This document shows, piece by piece, positions 1-10,364 of a stretch of 64,000 nucleotides of DNA. The notes under the pieces are model-generated. The model saw only the letters and a program-made list of their open reading frames with translations. It ran no database searches and was not told where the DNA came from. Both the position numbers and the translations under genes were made by a program. The stretch lies in assembly GCA_013339895.1 (NCBI GenBank), contig JABACO010000021.1, positions 1,526,441-1,590,440 of the forward strand. Direction: 5' to 3'. Numbering within the stretch: position 1 is the stretch's first letter; each line of letters starts with the position of its first letter. The DNA comes from Ephydatia muelleri. Its lineage: Eukaryota > Porifera > Demospongiae > Spongillida > Spongillidae.

Positions 1-105
1 CGTCCAAAATCCAAGGCGTAACCATAGCAGCAAAAAAAAATTCGATCAGGTCCGTACACGTCTCCGCGGATTATTATTAGATTGAGTAGTAATGCCTGTT
101 GAAAG

Positions 106-1359
106 ATGGCGACCGTGGAGAAAGAGAAATTTCACGGCGCTACTGGCAAGACGGAACAGGCCTTCCAAAAGCGTAACGAACAACTTAAAAAATGGGAGAA
201 AAGCGAGACCAACCGCCAACCGGCGTCTATTGCCCCATCCAGACAACGACCTCGAGTTAGATTTGGCGACAATATCGTCTTTCTTGCTGCTGCCGCTAGC
301 GGAGATTTGGAAGACGTAGAAACCTTGGTCAAAGAGAAGGGAGCTGATGTGAACTGCCATAGCAAAGACGGCTTAACAGCTCTACATCAGGTAGCCCAGA
401 CCCCAACAAATGTTGACTAGAGATTGGTTTACTTAATTGTGTGTGTGGAGGAGGGGGGGGAGGGGAAGGTGGAAAGAAGTACGGTGTATGGCGGCTTTGT
501 GGGAAACACCGTAAAATCAGTTTTGTGCCGTATGTCCATCTCTCTGCACTTACTCTTTCGACGCTTATTAACACACCACAGCGTTGAGTTGTGCGCTCCG
601 AGTTTTTTCTTACTTGGCGTTATACGTGTATGTGAGTGCGACGCGTGGGTTTCCCTTACCCCAAGAATGAAAGCCACTACCAGCGAATCGCTAATATCTA
701 CCTCATGTTCACGCCGGGAAGGCATTTTGCTGATGAGTTGTGAAACAATCCATGTGGAGCGTACTGTATAACGTTCGAATTCCACTTCACTCTATCCTCT
801 ACCACTCCCCTCCTCCCTCCCACCACCACAGGCCTGTATTGATGACAACTTTGACATGGTGAAGGTCCTTGTAAGCCTAGGAGCCAGTGTGGATGCTGTG
901 GACAACGAAGGATGGACTGCCCTTCATGCAGCCACCAGCTGTTGCCATGAGCACATTGTTGAGTAAGTACTGACCACAGACAGAGGAGGGTGGAGAGGGG
1001 GGATGTTGGGAGGGGAGGAAGGTAAAGAAGGGTGGAGGGGGTGTTGGGAGGGGGAGGAAGGAAGTAGCATTCATTCCTTTGCATATGTTGGGCTGGGTAC
1101 CTGTGGGTAATATGTTTTTAATGTATATATATTTCAGGTACTTGCTTTCTCGAGGAGCATTTCCTGCACCTGTGAACAATGATGGGAAGTCTCCCCTTGA
1201 TCTGTTGGACGAGGTGGAGGAAGGGGAGGATGGGGAGGAGGAGAGGCAGACCATACGCCACATGCTTCAGGATGCAATCAATAAAAAAGGTAATGGTGAT
1301 CAATGGGGATCTGTATCGATGGGGTTAACTGTTCTTGCCCTCCTCACCATGTGTGTGTG

Positions 1360-1398
<39 letters not shown>

Positions 1399-2029
1399 GC
1401 ACACACATACATACACACATACACAGGTATTGATGTGGATGCAGCCAAGAGTGAAGAGGAGCGGATCATGCTTATTGATGCAAATAAACTCAAGAACAAC
1501 CCCAACTTGGGTGTTCCGCTTGGTTCGAGCCAGGCAACACCTCTGCATGTGGCTGCAGCAAAGAACTACCTTGATGTGTTGAAGTGAGTGTGGTAGTAGT
1601 TTTGTGGGTGTCAAAGTGTGTGGTAGGAATTGGGACATGTGACTATTTGTATAGTGCGGCAGTCACACTCCTACCTTCTTTTGTATAGGATTCTCCTCAG
1701 CATGAAACCAAACAGGATTGATGTGGACGCATTGGATGAAGATGGCTGGACACCACTCCATGCAGCAGCGTACTGGGGGAACATGGAAGCTGCAGCGTTG
1801 CTCGTGCAAGGGGGAGCCAGCTTGAACCTCACCACGAAATCAGTGTGTCCTTTTCGCTCGTCCCTCCCCAGTTGTCCATTACCAACTGCATTTCCCCCCC
1901 TCTTTCCATGCAGGGGGAGACTCTTAGTGATCTGTGCGACTCGCAGGAGGATCTGGAGAATCTTCATAAGCTAAGCAGAGTATGTTTGTCTAAAAACCGA
2001 TGGTAGACCAACTGATTGCTGAATGTTCA

Positions 2030-2088
<59 letters not shown>

Positions 2089-3635
2089 GACAAAAAGAGT
2101 CAGAGCTTGTCCCGTTCTCGCCCTCCCTTGCCTCGCTGTAACAGCAGAGATCGGTGTATAGACAACAGGCCATCTCCAGTTGTCCGGCGGAGGTTGGTTG
2201 GTAACCCTTTGTACCCACATTCCTTCCCCTTATTTTCTGACCACATACCTGTATGTATCAGTTGTTTTTGAGGATTAAATGCACCCTGGGGCATCTTTCA
2301 TCCAGGTCCTCTAAAGAGCGCGTTCCCAAGAACAAGGACATGCAGGACGAGAGGGAGTTCATGGAGCAGAATAGCTCAGAAGAAGGTGACGAGCTGTTTG
2401 ACACCAAGGCGGGTAGCGACACGGAGTCAGGGGAAACGGGTACGTTCAACCATGTGCCAGAGTCCCCGGGGAGCGACTCGCCAATCTCTGATAACCGGAG
2501 TGCGGAAGACTTGACCACGCCCAACTCCAAGGGCTCTCCGAAAGCAGGTAGAGGCAGGTAGTAGTGTCTTGCATGGCTTCTGATGTGGGTGGTGGCCTGT
2601 TGAGAACAAGCTGTTGATGAGCATTGTGCTGGAGGAGTCGGCACTTGTTGCATTCCAAAGGCGACTGGAATTTCATCCTCTACTCCCTTAATTGTGGTCA
2701 TGTTTTTGGGACTCTCATATCTCTTTCCTTTTTACGCCCAATTTAGGTGCTAAGAAACAGAGCATGTCACCCCAGATGATGAAGAGGGTCCACCTCTTTG
2801 AGAAGACCACTCCAAACTCGTCCAGTCTTCAGCCCGCTGCCACTTTGCCATTAACTAGCACTCCACTATCCTCCCCTGCCACTCCCGATGATGCACCGAA
2901 GAGGTTTCCTTTTAAGCCCCATACCATTGCCCAGGTGAATTGATGAGTGTGTGTGTGTGGGGGGGGGGGGGGGGGGGGACTGGCTAATCTATTCTGTATC
3001 TATTGATCAGATGTATCTTGCTTATCTTTTGTTGATATCAGGATGTGTCATTTAAGCCACAAACGGACTCCAATACTAACGTTGTTGCACTGACTTCTGA
3101 TGCAGCAAAGTCTGGCAGTGATTCAAAGACAATAGACGATAAATCTGTGTCATTCAGAAAACGAACTGAACAAGTTGTAAAGCGAAGTTCATTAGAAAAT
3201 CGACCACTGGATGTTACAAATAGGGCATCACTGGATGTTACAAATAGAGCATCACTGGATGTTACAAATAGAGCATCACTGGATTTTACAAATCGGGCAT
3301 CATTTGATGGTTCCAATATTCCAAAGGACATGTCTTCTTTAATCCCAGAACCTGGTGTTGAATCTCGGCCAATTTCTAAGCCACAGGTTGGCCCTGGTAA
3401 GTCTACTAGTCTCTCCACCCTCCAGCTGTAAGTATCCCTTTCCCTATTCAGAGCCTACCTCCAAAGATGTGACCATGACAACACAGGGCACACCCACTCC
3501 TCAGTCGGTGACATCAGATCACCAGAGGATGAGCAGGGAAATGTCTGCAGACAGCAACTCCAGTGACCTCTCGCGCAACAATTCAATTTCTCAAGATGCT
3601 GAGGCCCAGTATGTCTGTCTAGTACAGTGTCCTTG

Positions 3636-3684
<49 letters not shown>

Positions 3685-5409
3685 TGTGTGTGTGTGTGTG
3701 TGGAGGATGGGGTGGTGTGGGGTTGTGTGGGTTTTAACATGTAATGGGTGTCTTGTGTGGGATGGTGTGTGTGTCTTGACATGTGATGGGCGTCCCCTTT
3801 GTGGCCTAGTGTCATTTTTCTTCATGTAGTGTCACAGTTGCTGTTTGCATACCAGAGTCTATTGTTTCTGCATACCAGCAGCATGTGTTACTGCATAGAG
3901 AGCTTGGTGGTGGGGTGGTAGCTCCCCCTCCCCTCCCCGGACATTGTTGTAGCATGGACCTGTGTGAGTGTGTTGTGAGTTGTGTGTGTTGTGAGTGTGT
4001 GTACATATTGTACACCTGTGTAATCTAATGGTTTCGAGATCTGTGTGCACAGCATACATTGCTTGCCCCAAAGGACCTTCTCACTGTTGCATGTGCTATT
4101 TATCTTCAAGAGTGCAAACTTTTGCAAATTGAGGAGGACACCTACTAAACTTTAGCAGGGCGTGTCTATAAAATTTTTATTTCACAATAAAACTAAAACT
4201 TTTGCTGGCAGTCTAAAAACGGTGAAATTCACAACAAGAGTTCTCGTGAAAGTTTCCCACTATACAAGCTTGATGCACATGGCACCCACGTTTCATCTCT
4301 AGCTGTTGCTCTCATTCCTTCACATAGTGACTCTAGCTCACTGATAATCGTGAGCAGGTTGGGTGTGTACACACCCAACAAATTACATCATGTCTTTGAC
4401 TCTTAGTTGACCTGTTGTGTGTGTGTGTGTGTGTGCACGCGCACAGGCGGAAAATCAGAGCTAAGGAGAAGAGGGAGCGACGCAAGCCAACTCAACCTGT
4501 GTCGCAAGAAATGTACGACCAGCTATTCAAACCACAGCCGCAGGGATCAGAGGACACAGTGCCAGTTGGGGAGAAGGTAGCCCATACCTTTGTGTGTGTC
4601 TAGAGACACAGAGCTGACACATTGTCCTCTCCATTTAAAGGATGAGAATGAATTGTCGCTTCAGGACAGTGATGATGCTTATTGTAAGTCCATAAAAGGG
4701 ATGTCTCAGTATGAGAAACAGTGAGAACCTCCTCTTCCCTTTCCTGCTTCCCAATAGCTAACGACAGCAGTGGTGCCAAAGCTGGTGATGATAGTGTCAC
4801 AAAGGGCAGTGACGATGGCACTACCAAAGTTGGAGAAGACAGCCCTCCAAAGGGTGCTGACGACACTTCTGTCAGAACAGCTGCCACTCCGGTCGTTCAT
4901 CAGAGTGCGTATCGCCCATCCACCCGCCCCTCCCCTCGTATTAAGCCATCTGAGACCACACCTTCTACCCAGAGTGCTCCTTTCTGGACATCTATGATTG
5001 AACCACCCAAGGGTATGTGCCAGTGGAGAGGGTGCCCAGAATGTGACGTTTTTGTGTTCCGTTTCAGCAAACTCATCAATCCAACAACCACCATCACAAG
5101 CTCCACCCACATCACACCCTTCACCACTGTCACCCTCCCAGTCATCCCTACAGGAACATCAGATCTCCAGGGAAGAGAGGGACGATATTCTCGATGCTAG
5201 CAGTCAATTAGGTATGCAGCTGATGTATGAAGGGTGTGTGTGTGTGTGTGTGTGTGTATTTCACTCTCCTTTGTTACTCTGTAGATGAGTCTGCATCACT
5301 AGCTGAGCGCTCCCGGTCTAAATCCAATGCAAGAAGAAAGCACAGAGAGAAGAGACGAGTGACTGGAATACCAACTGAGGTGTGTGTGTCATGTGTGTGT
5401 ACATGTATA

Positions 5410-5490
<81 letters not shown>

Positions 5491-6728
5491 GTGTATGTGC
5501 ATGTTGAAAATTGACATGGTGATGGCAGCTGGGTGATAAGAAATTTAGCTTGCAATGCAAATACGCACGTATTGTGAGTTGAAACCTAGTATGTCATTTG
5601 ATACACATGTTTAAACTGTTCGGCCATCTTGTGGCAATATCCCACTCATACTCTGGTAGCAATCATGCTAAACTTTAACCCAGTTCACTGTGGATTCCTT
5701 GTAATAACGAACAACAACTTTCCTGTAGTTTGCCATGTACTACACACAATGTGTTGGTGCACACTTGTATTCATTTGTACATTTCCAGAAAACTATGCAT
5801 GTTTGTCCCATAGTTGTGGCATGCTATTATTGCAATGTTTGTGGACTATGAGCTGCTTTTCAATTGCTGCAGAATGCACTAGTAATGGTGTGTGGATTGT
5901 GATGTGTGGGCGGGTGTGCTTGCAATGTGGGGTGGCAACTATTTTTAAAAAACCTTCCTCTTCTATCACCTAATCTGTGTTTTGCTATACCAAAGCATGT
6001 TTCATTATTTTGGAGAAAATAAGTTTATATTGATGTCACTTGCAATTTTATTGGTCAATTATAGATACAGGCTGAAAGGTAGATGTGTGCACCTATTGTG
6101 ATATTACAAGTTAGTGTTGGAAAAGTGGGAGTGTTTGTAGGTGTGTTCAGCATCCCTTGTGTGTATCAGGTGGGGGGCAATGAGGTTGTGATATTGTTGG
6201 AAAAGTGGGAGTGTTTGTAGGTGTGTTCAGCATTCCTTGTGTGTATCAGGTGGGGGACAATGAGGACATCCCGGAGAATGTCAGGGACATATTTGGAAAG
6301 AAGCCTGCTATTGAAATCTCAACTCCCAATGATCAGGATCTCAACATGAGTGACGAAGTCTCACCCGTTGCTGGCGATGAGGCACTCAAATTGCAGAAGG
6401 TGACCCCACACATGGGCAACTTGTCTTGACAGGGTGTTAGTGTAGTGTACTCTGACACTTGCAGGCACTGGAGGATGAGAGAGCCAAGAGTGCTAAGATA
6501 CAACAGAGCCTGTTGGCAGCAGCACAGGAGACAGAAAGGGTGAAGGAGAAGGTGGCAGAGCTGCAGAGAAGGTGTGAAGACACAAATAGAGCCTACGAGC
6601 AAGCGTCAGGTGAAGCAGCTAGGAAACAAACCAGAATAGACGAACTAGAGAAACAGTTGCAGGTAAGACTGTCTGCTGTGTGTGTGTGTGTGTGTGTGTA
6701 GAGAAACAGTTGCAGGTAAGACTGTCTG

Positions 6729-6792
<64 letters not shown>

Positions 6793-6919
6793 TCTAATTT
6801 GTTGTCCTCTATCCCAGGATGTACAAGGTCTCAAGAATGAGAATCAGAGGATTCGAGACGAAAACAGTGCTTTAATTAGAGTAATAGGGAAACTGTCTCG
6901 TGGACCCCCACATGCCTGA
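106..6919 (+). CDS. PPP1R12A: Myosin phosphatase targeting subunit (MYPT1-like)
   Basis: This is the regulatory subunit that brings protein phosphatase 1 to myosin and tunes actomyosin contractility. I read 19 exons with agreeing phases: 106-390, 832-962, 1138-1289, 1427-1583, 1689-1842, 1914-1979, 2089-2192, 2306-2547, 2747-2934, 3042-3396, 3452-3608, 4447-4576, 4641-4683, 4758-5012, 5068-5211, 5285-5379, 6250-6399, 6465-6662, 6818-6919. They give about 1035 aa, close to the 1030 aa of human MYPT1. The PP1-docking RVxF motif is RVRF at residues 50-53. Ankyrin repeats follow (about 55-290, [10 protein letters not shown] type), then a long Ser/Thr-rich middle. [11 protein letters not shown] (Thr about 881) matches the inhibitory Rho-kinase site motif RRxTGV of vertebrate MYPT1. 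The C-terminus is a coiled coil ending [12 protein letters not shown], as in the vertebrate protein. The middle carries an 8-residue tandem repeat. Family identity is very secure; individual splice sites are inferred. Confidence 0.93.
3209..3305 (+). repeat. 24-bp coding minisatellite in MYPT1-like exon 10
   Basis: Four tandem 24-bp units, with a degenerate edge, encode the octapeptide DVTNRASL (residues about 550-582). The first three peptide copies are identical; the fourth reads DFTNRASF. The unit is a multiple of three, so copy-number change keeps the frame. Each unit places a Ser after R-A, a possible basophilic kinase site (inference). Confidence 0.85.
5409..5488. repeat. (TG)n microsatellite in MYPT1-like intron 16
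   Basis: About 78 bp of nearly pure TG, starting shortly after the donor of exon 16. Similar tracts occur at 1361-1425 (as CA), 2033-2087, 3637-3703 and 6729-6788, several within 100 bp of a splice site. Confidence 0.9.
6115..6265 (+). repeat. 80-bp tandem duplication over a 3' splice site
   Basis: The segment from TGTTGGAAAAGTGGGAG to the start of exon 17 occurs twice with an 80-bp period. The second acceptor (ending 6249) leads into the real exon. The first (ending 6169) leads into a near-copy of the exon start that hits a stop after about 16 codons. Confidence 0.85.
6646..6740 (+). repeat. 53-bp tandem duplication over a 5' splice site
   Basis: The end of exon 18, its GTAAGA donor and the start of the intron are repeated at about 6699 with a 53-bp period. 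The duplicate contains TAG followed by 14 exon-like bases and a second GTAAGA donor, so it resembles a frame-shifting micro-exon. Confidence 0.85.
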
Positions 6920-7102
6920 TGGAATAGGGATAGATGAGAACATACATTCACTATGGGTGTGGCGTGTGTGCATCGACCAACAGTACTACATTTTATGTTC
7001 AAGTCTGCATCATCCTCTTAAGTCTTTCATTACAGTTGTATCTATATTATATGTATATATTGGATGTCTTTGCCTTTGGATATGTGTGTTTGTGTACTGA
7101 AC

Positions 7103-7108
7103 AATAAA
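7103..7108 (+). promoter_or_regulatory. Poly(A) signal for the MYPT1-like gene
   Basis: A canonical AATAAA lies about 185 bases after the stop codon at 6919. It falls before the convergent IBA57-like gene, whose stop is at 7378. Confidence 0.6.
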
Positions 7109-7377
7109 TACACATCATGTGTGTGTGTGTGCAGCAAGACGGGATGCGTAGTCTGGAAAGGAGTTTTTTCATTCCTAAATGTTACGGACCATTACACAAA
7201 GAGGGTGAGGTGTAAGAGCATGTCAACAACATGTGTGCGATTTGTTCTCTCATGCTGCTGGCCACCAAGATGGTATGTGTGCAGTAACTGCATGGGTACC
7301 CGTAGGAATAGTTGTGCAAAGGTCCTCATTCCTGGGGGAAGGAATTATTTGTACATACTAATTTTTGAGGTCTGAAC

Positions 7378-9369
7378 TTACAGTACTTCAAGCCTCAGCA
7401 GCCCTAGTCCTACGTTGCCTTGGCAACATATGAGCTTCCCTGCTGGTTTGCCCTCCTTGGTGGCGATGGGAACTCCCCATGGTATTGGCTGCTTGATGGG
7501 AGGGGCCACTTCAATGGGCACAACCCTCTTTCTAACCACTCCAGTGTGATGTGTTCTGGCGGTCAGCTCTTGGCCAAGGTAGCAACCCTTGTGAAAACTA
7601 ACTGCCACAGAACAAAGAATATCAGAAGAGTTCATACTGTTGCAGTGTTGCATGACACACAATCTTGCATACATTTTCAAATCTAATTAAGGTACTTCAT
7701 TAGCAAACTTGTTGTATGATTAAAAAAAGTGTGGTAACTAACAATGGGTCTATAGATGCAAGCTTTAACACACAAAAATGTATTTTACATTCTGGCAAAG
7801 CAAGTAACCCTCGCCCAACATATGCCCAAATTAGGCCAATCACACCTAAATCCTGACCAAACATATGCCCAAGTTTGAACACAAAGACACATAATCTGAT
7901 GACACACCTCCATTCATGTAATCCAGATTGAACTCAAGTGGGAAACACACACCAGGAACAAGCTCAGCCACACCTTCTGGCACCCCGGTCTTCAGCCGAT
8001 GTTGGTGGTACTGCTCTGATGAAGGTAATGACAAACATCCAACCCCCTGACCCATGCTGCCTTCCAACACACAGCCTATACTGTACCTAGAGAGCCAGGC
8101 TGGAGGGGTGCCCAAATGGCTGCTACTGATGGTTAAAAAAAAAAACATCCAACACAAAAACTAATGTAACATCACTTTGTAACTCTGTGTGACAGAAAAA
8201 GTTTCATAGATTGTGTGGAGAAAGGGAAAGGGAGTGAAGAGAAGGGAGAAGGGGAAGAAGGGGAGGGGAAAGAAGGAGAAGGGAAGGAGGAGAAGGGAAA
8301 GGAGGGAGGAGAAGGGAGAAGGAGAGGGAGAAGAGGAGAGGGAAGAGAGAAGGGGAGAGGAGAAGGAGAGACGAAGGGAGGAGAAGGGAGGAGAAGGGAG
8401 GGAGAAAGGAGGGAGAAGAGGGAGAAGGGAGGGGAAGGGAGAGGGAGAAGGGAGGAGAAGAGGGAGGGAGGGAGGGGAGGGAGTAGGGAGGTGGAAGGGA
8501 GGAAGGGAGGAGGGAGGGGGAGGAAGGGAGGAGGGAGGGAGGAAGGGAGGAGGGAGGGAGGAAGGGAGGAGGGAGGGAGGAAGGGAGGAGGGAGAAGGAA
8601 GTAAGAGAAGGGAGACGAGAAAGGGAGGGAAGAGAAGGAGGGAGAGGGAGCATGTGTGTCTTACCTTCTGTGCCAAGTGTCGTCCCCACAGTAACCAAGT
8701 GCCCTGGAGTGTGGAAAGAGGCAAAAGAGGGCGGGCAGGAGGGAGAGAGAGGGGCAGGAGGATGAGGAGGATGTGGGGGAGGGCAAAGGACACAGCAAAG
8801 CACGCTAGGCCCAGGTCAGCAAGCCACTATGCAATGCAAACATAGTAGTATTACCACAAGTATGCGCAAGAATATACCCCCCCCCCCCCCCCCCCCCAGA
8901 CTAAGTGACATATATATACATACACACATGCAAACATACCCACACACAAACACACATACACCCAAAACACACACATACACCCACAAACACACACACACAC
9001 ACACACACGCAGCACAACCACACTAACACTACACGTGCACACACAAACACACTGCACAAACACACAAACACACTGACACACAAACATACACGATATGAAC
9101 ACTAACTTAACTCGTGGATCAAAATCACAGCAGATAGCATCACAGGCTATGCTCCTCAAGAACTGTGGAGTCAACTCTCCACCACCCAGGGGACGATACA
9201 GAGACCATAGCTTCACGTCTTCTGCCTTAGAAATCTCCACCTTTGAACAGTAATGGTGTGATGTGTGTGAGTTGTGTTTGTACATATGCACACGTGTGAT
9301 GTCGTGAGGTGTGTGTGGGTGCGGGTGTGTACCTGCATGTGTACGTGGGTGCGGGTATGTACTTGGTGT

Positions 9370-9421
<52 letters not shown>

Positions 9422-10105
9422 AATACATGCACCGTGCATGTGATGTGTGTACTTAAGATTATGAAGGCTTGGTGGGTTGTGACTGGTTCAGGGTCATCAC
9501 AGATGGTTTAATTACGTGTAGCTGCTTATCTCCACAAATATCACTTTCTCTTGTTGCATTCTCATACTCTCTCTCCCACATGTATGACATCATACCCTTC
9601 ATATCTGGCAATCACCTTAGCTCTCAGAGAATACTTCTTCAAATGTTGCACGCAGTCATCAATCACCATGGCATCACATTCTAATAAGTGCCCATCTCCA
9701 CCTTTACTATAAATTATGACATCATACAACACACGTCCCTAAAAATAGAGAATTAGTTAATCCTTTGTCGTTACCAAGCAGCCCCAACTGGGCACCTGGG
9801 CATTCAGCATCATGCTGTACTGGGCACCAGTTTGGTGCACGTTCATGTCCGCCGTGACAAGGCTGTGCAGCAGTTTAGTGGCATCGGGGCCCTTGACAGC
9901 AATGAGATTTCTGTTGCTCAGAAGAGTGTAATAGAAATGATTGTCCTGTGACGGTCCATTTGTGCGCACGTGTTGTACCGTGATATAATTAAGCAGCGTG
10001 ACATGTAGTTTGGGTCCACGGACGTACGTTGCTTATGGAGGCTGTACTGTGGGGCGCAGAATGCATGATGTTCAGTCTGCGCAGTGGTCGCTGTACCCTG
10101 CTCAT
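7378..10105 (-). CDS. IBA57: IBA57-like Fe-S cluster assembly factor (CAF17 family)
   Basis: This is a folate-binding GcvT/YgfZ-like protein of mitochondria. The family helps ISCA1/ISCA2 build [4Fe-4S] clusters. Exons, 5' to 3' on the minus strand: 10105-10028, 9945-9796, 9738-9616, 9240-9112, 8703-8665, 8046-7908, 7601-7378, about 293 aa. The signature [18 protein letters not shown] is in the last exon; [16 protein letters not shown] and [11 protein letters not shown] mark the N-terminal domain; [14 protein letters not shown] and [12 protein letters not shown] lie just before the signature. Exon 1 encodes a basic, acid-free leader ([12 protein letters not shown]...) that suits a mitochondrial presequence. 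The acceptor of exon 6 is the weakest call, because no pyrimidine tract precedes it. Human IBA57 is longer (356 aa). The gene converges on the MYPT1-like gene. Confidence 0.88.
8213..8650. repeat. Long purine/pyrimidine strand-asymmetric tract
   Basis: About 430 bp of nearly pure G+A on the plus strand, made of imperfect GGGAGGAGGGA/GAAGGG units, sits in intron 5 of the IBA57-like gene. The pre-mRNA therefore carries a very long C+U run. Long apparent reading frames here are low-complexity artefacts. Confidence 0.9.
8878..9420. repeat. Poly-C and CA/TG tracts in IBA57-like introns
   Basis: Poly-C at 8878-8897, CA-rich at 8920-9085 and TG-rich at 9300-9420 flank exon 4 of the IBA57-like gene on both sides. 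Confidence 0.85.
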
Positions 10106-10364
10106 CCACATCCTTTGTTGTGACGCACTACTTAATAGCTAAGAAGATTTTTAAATGTTAATTAAAAAAATTACGTCAGACGCGTAGCCGTTGTACTTTG
10201 AATAGAAAGGTACAACTTTCTTAAGGTCTCACGAGGGTTGGCATGCTGTTTACTACTTAGCATTAGCGTTGGGGCATACCGTTTTACAAGGTTATGACAA
10301 CAGTACAAACAAATAAAACGAACAAATATTAGTCACTAAATATCAATATGGATAAATAAGTGCT

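Noticed and set aside
6170-6220. Use of the duplicated upstream acceptor in the MYPT1-like gene
   Set aside because: It leads to an in-frame stop after about 16 codons, whereas the downstream acceptor continues into the conserved C-terminus.
7378-7601. Reading the IBA57-like C-terminal exon as a bacterial GcvT or YgfZ contaminant
   Set aside because: The frame is split by GT-AG introns and lies between two animal genes.
8161-8845. 210-aa Arg/Glu/Gly-rich and Ser/Pro/Leu-rich frames
   Set aside because: Both strands of the purine tract give long low-complexity frames; neither has a domain, and the tract is an intron.
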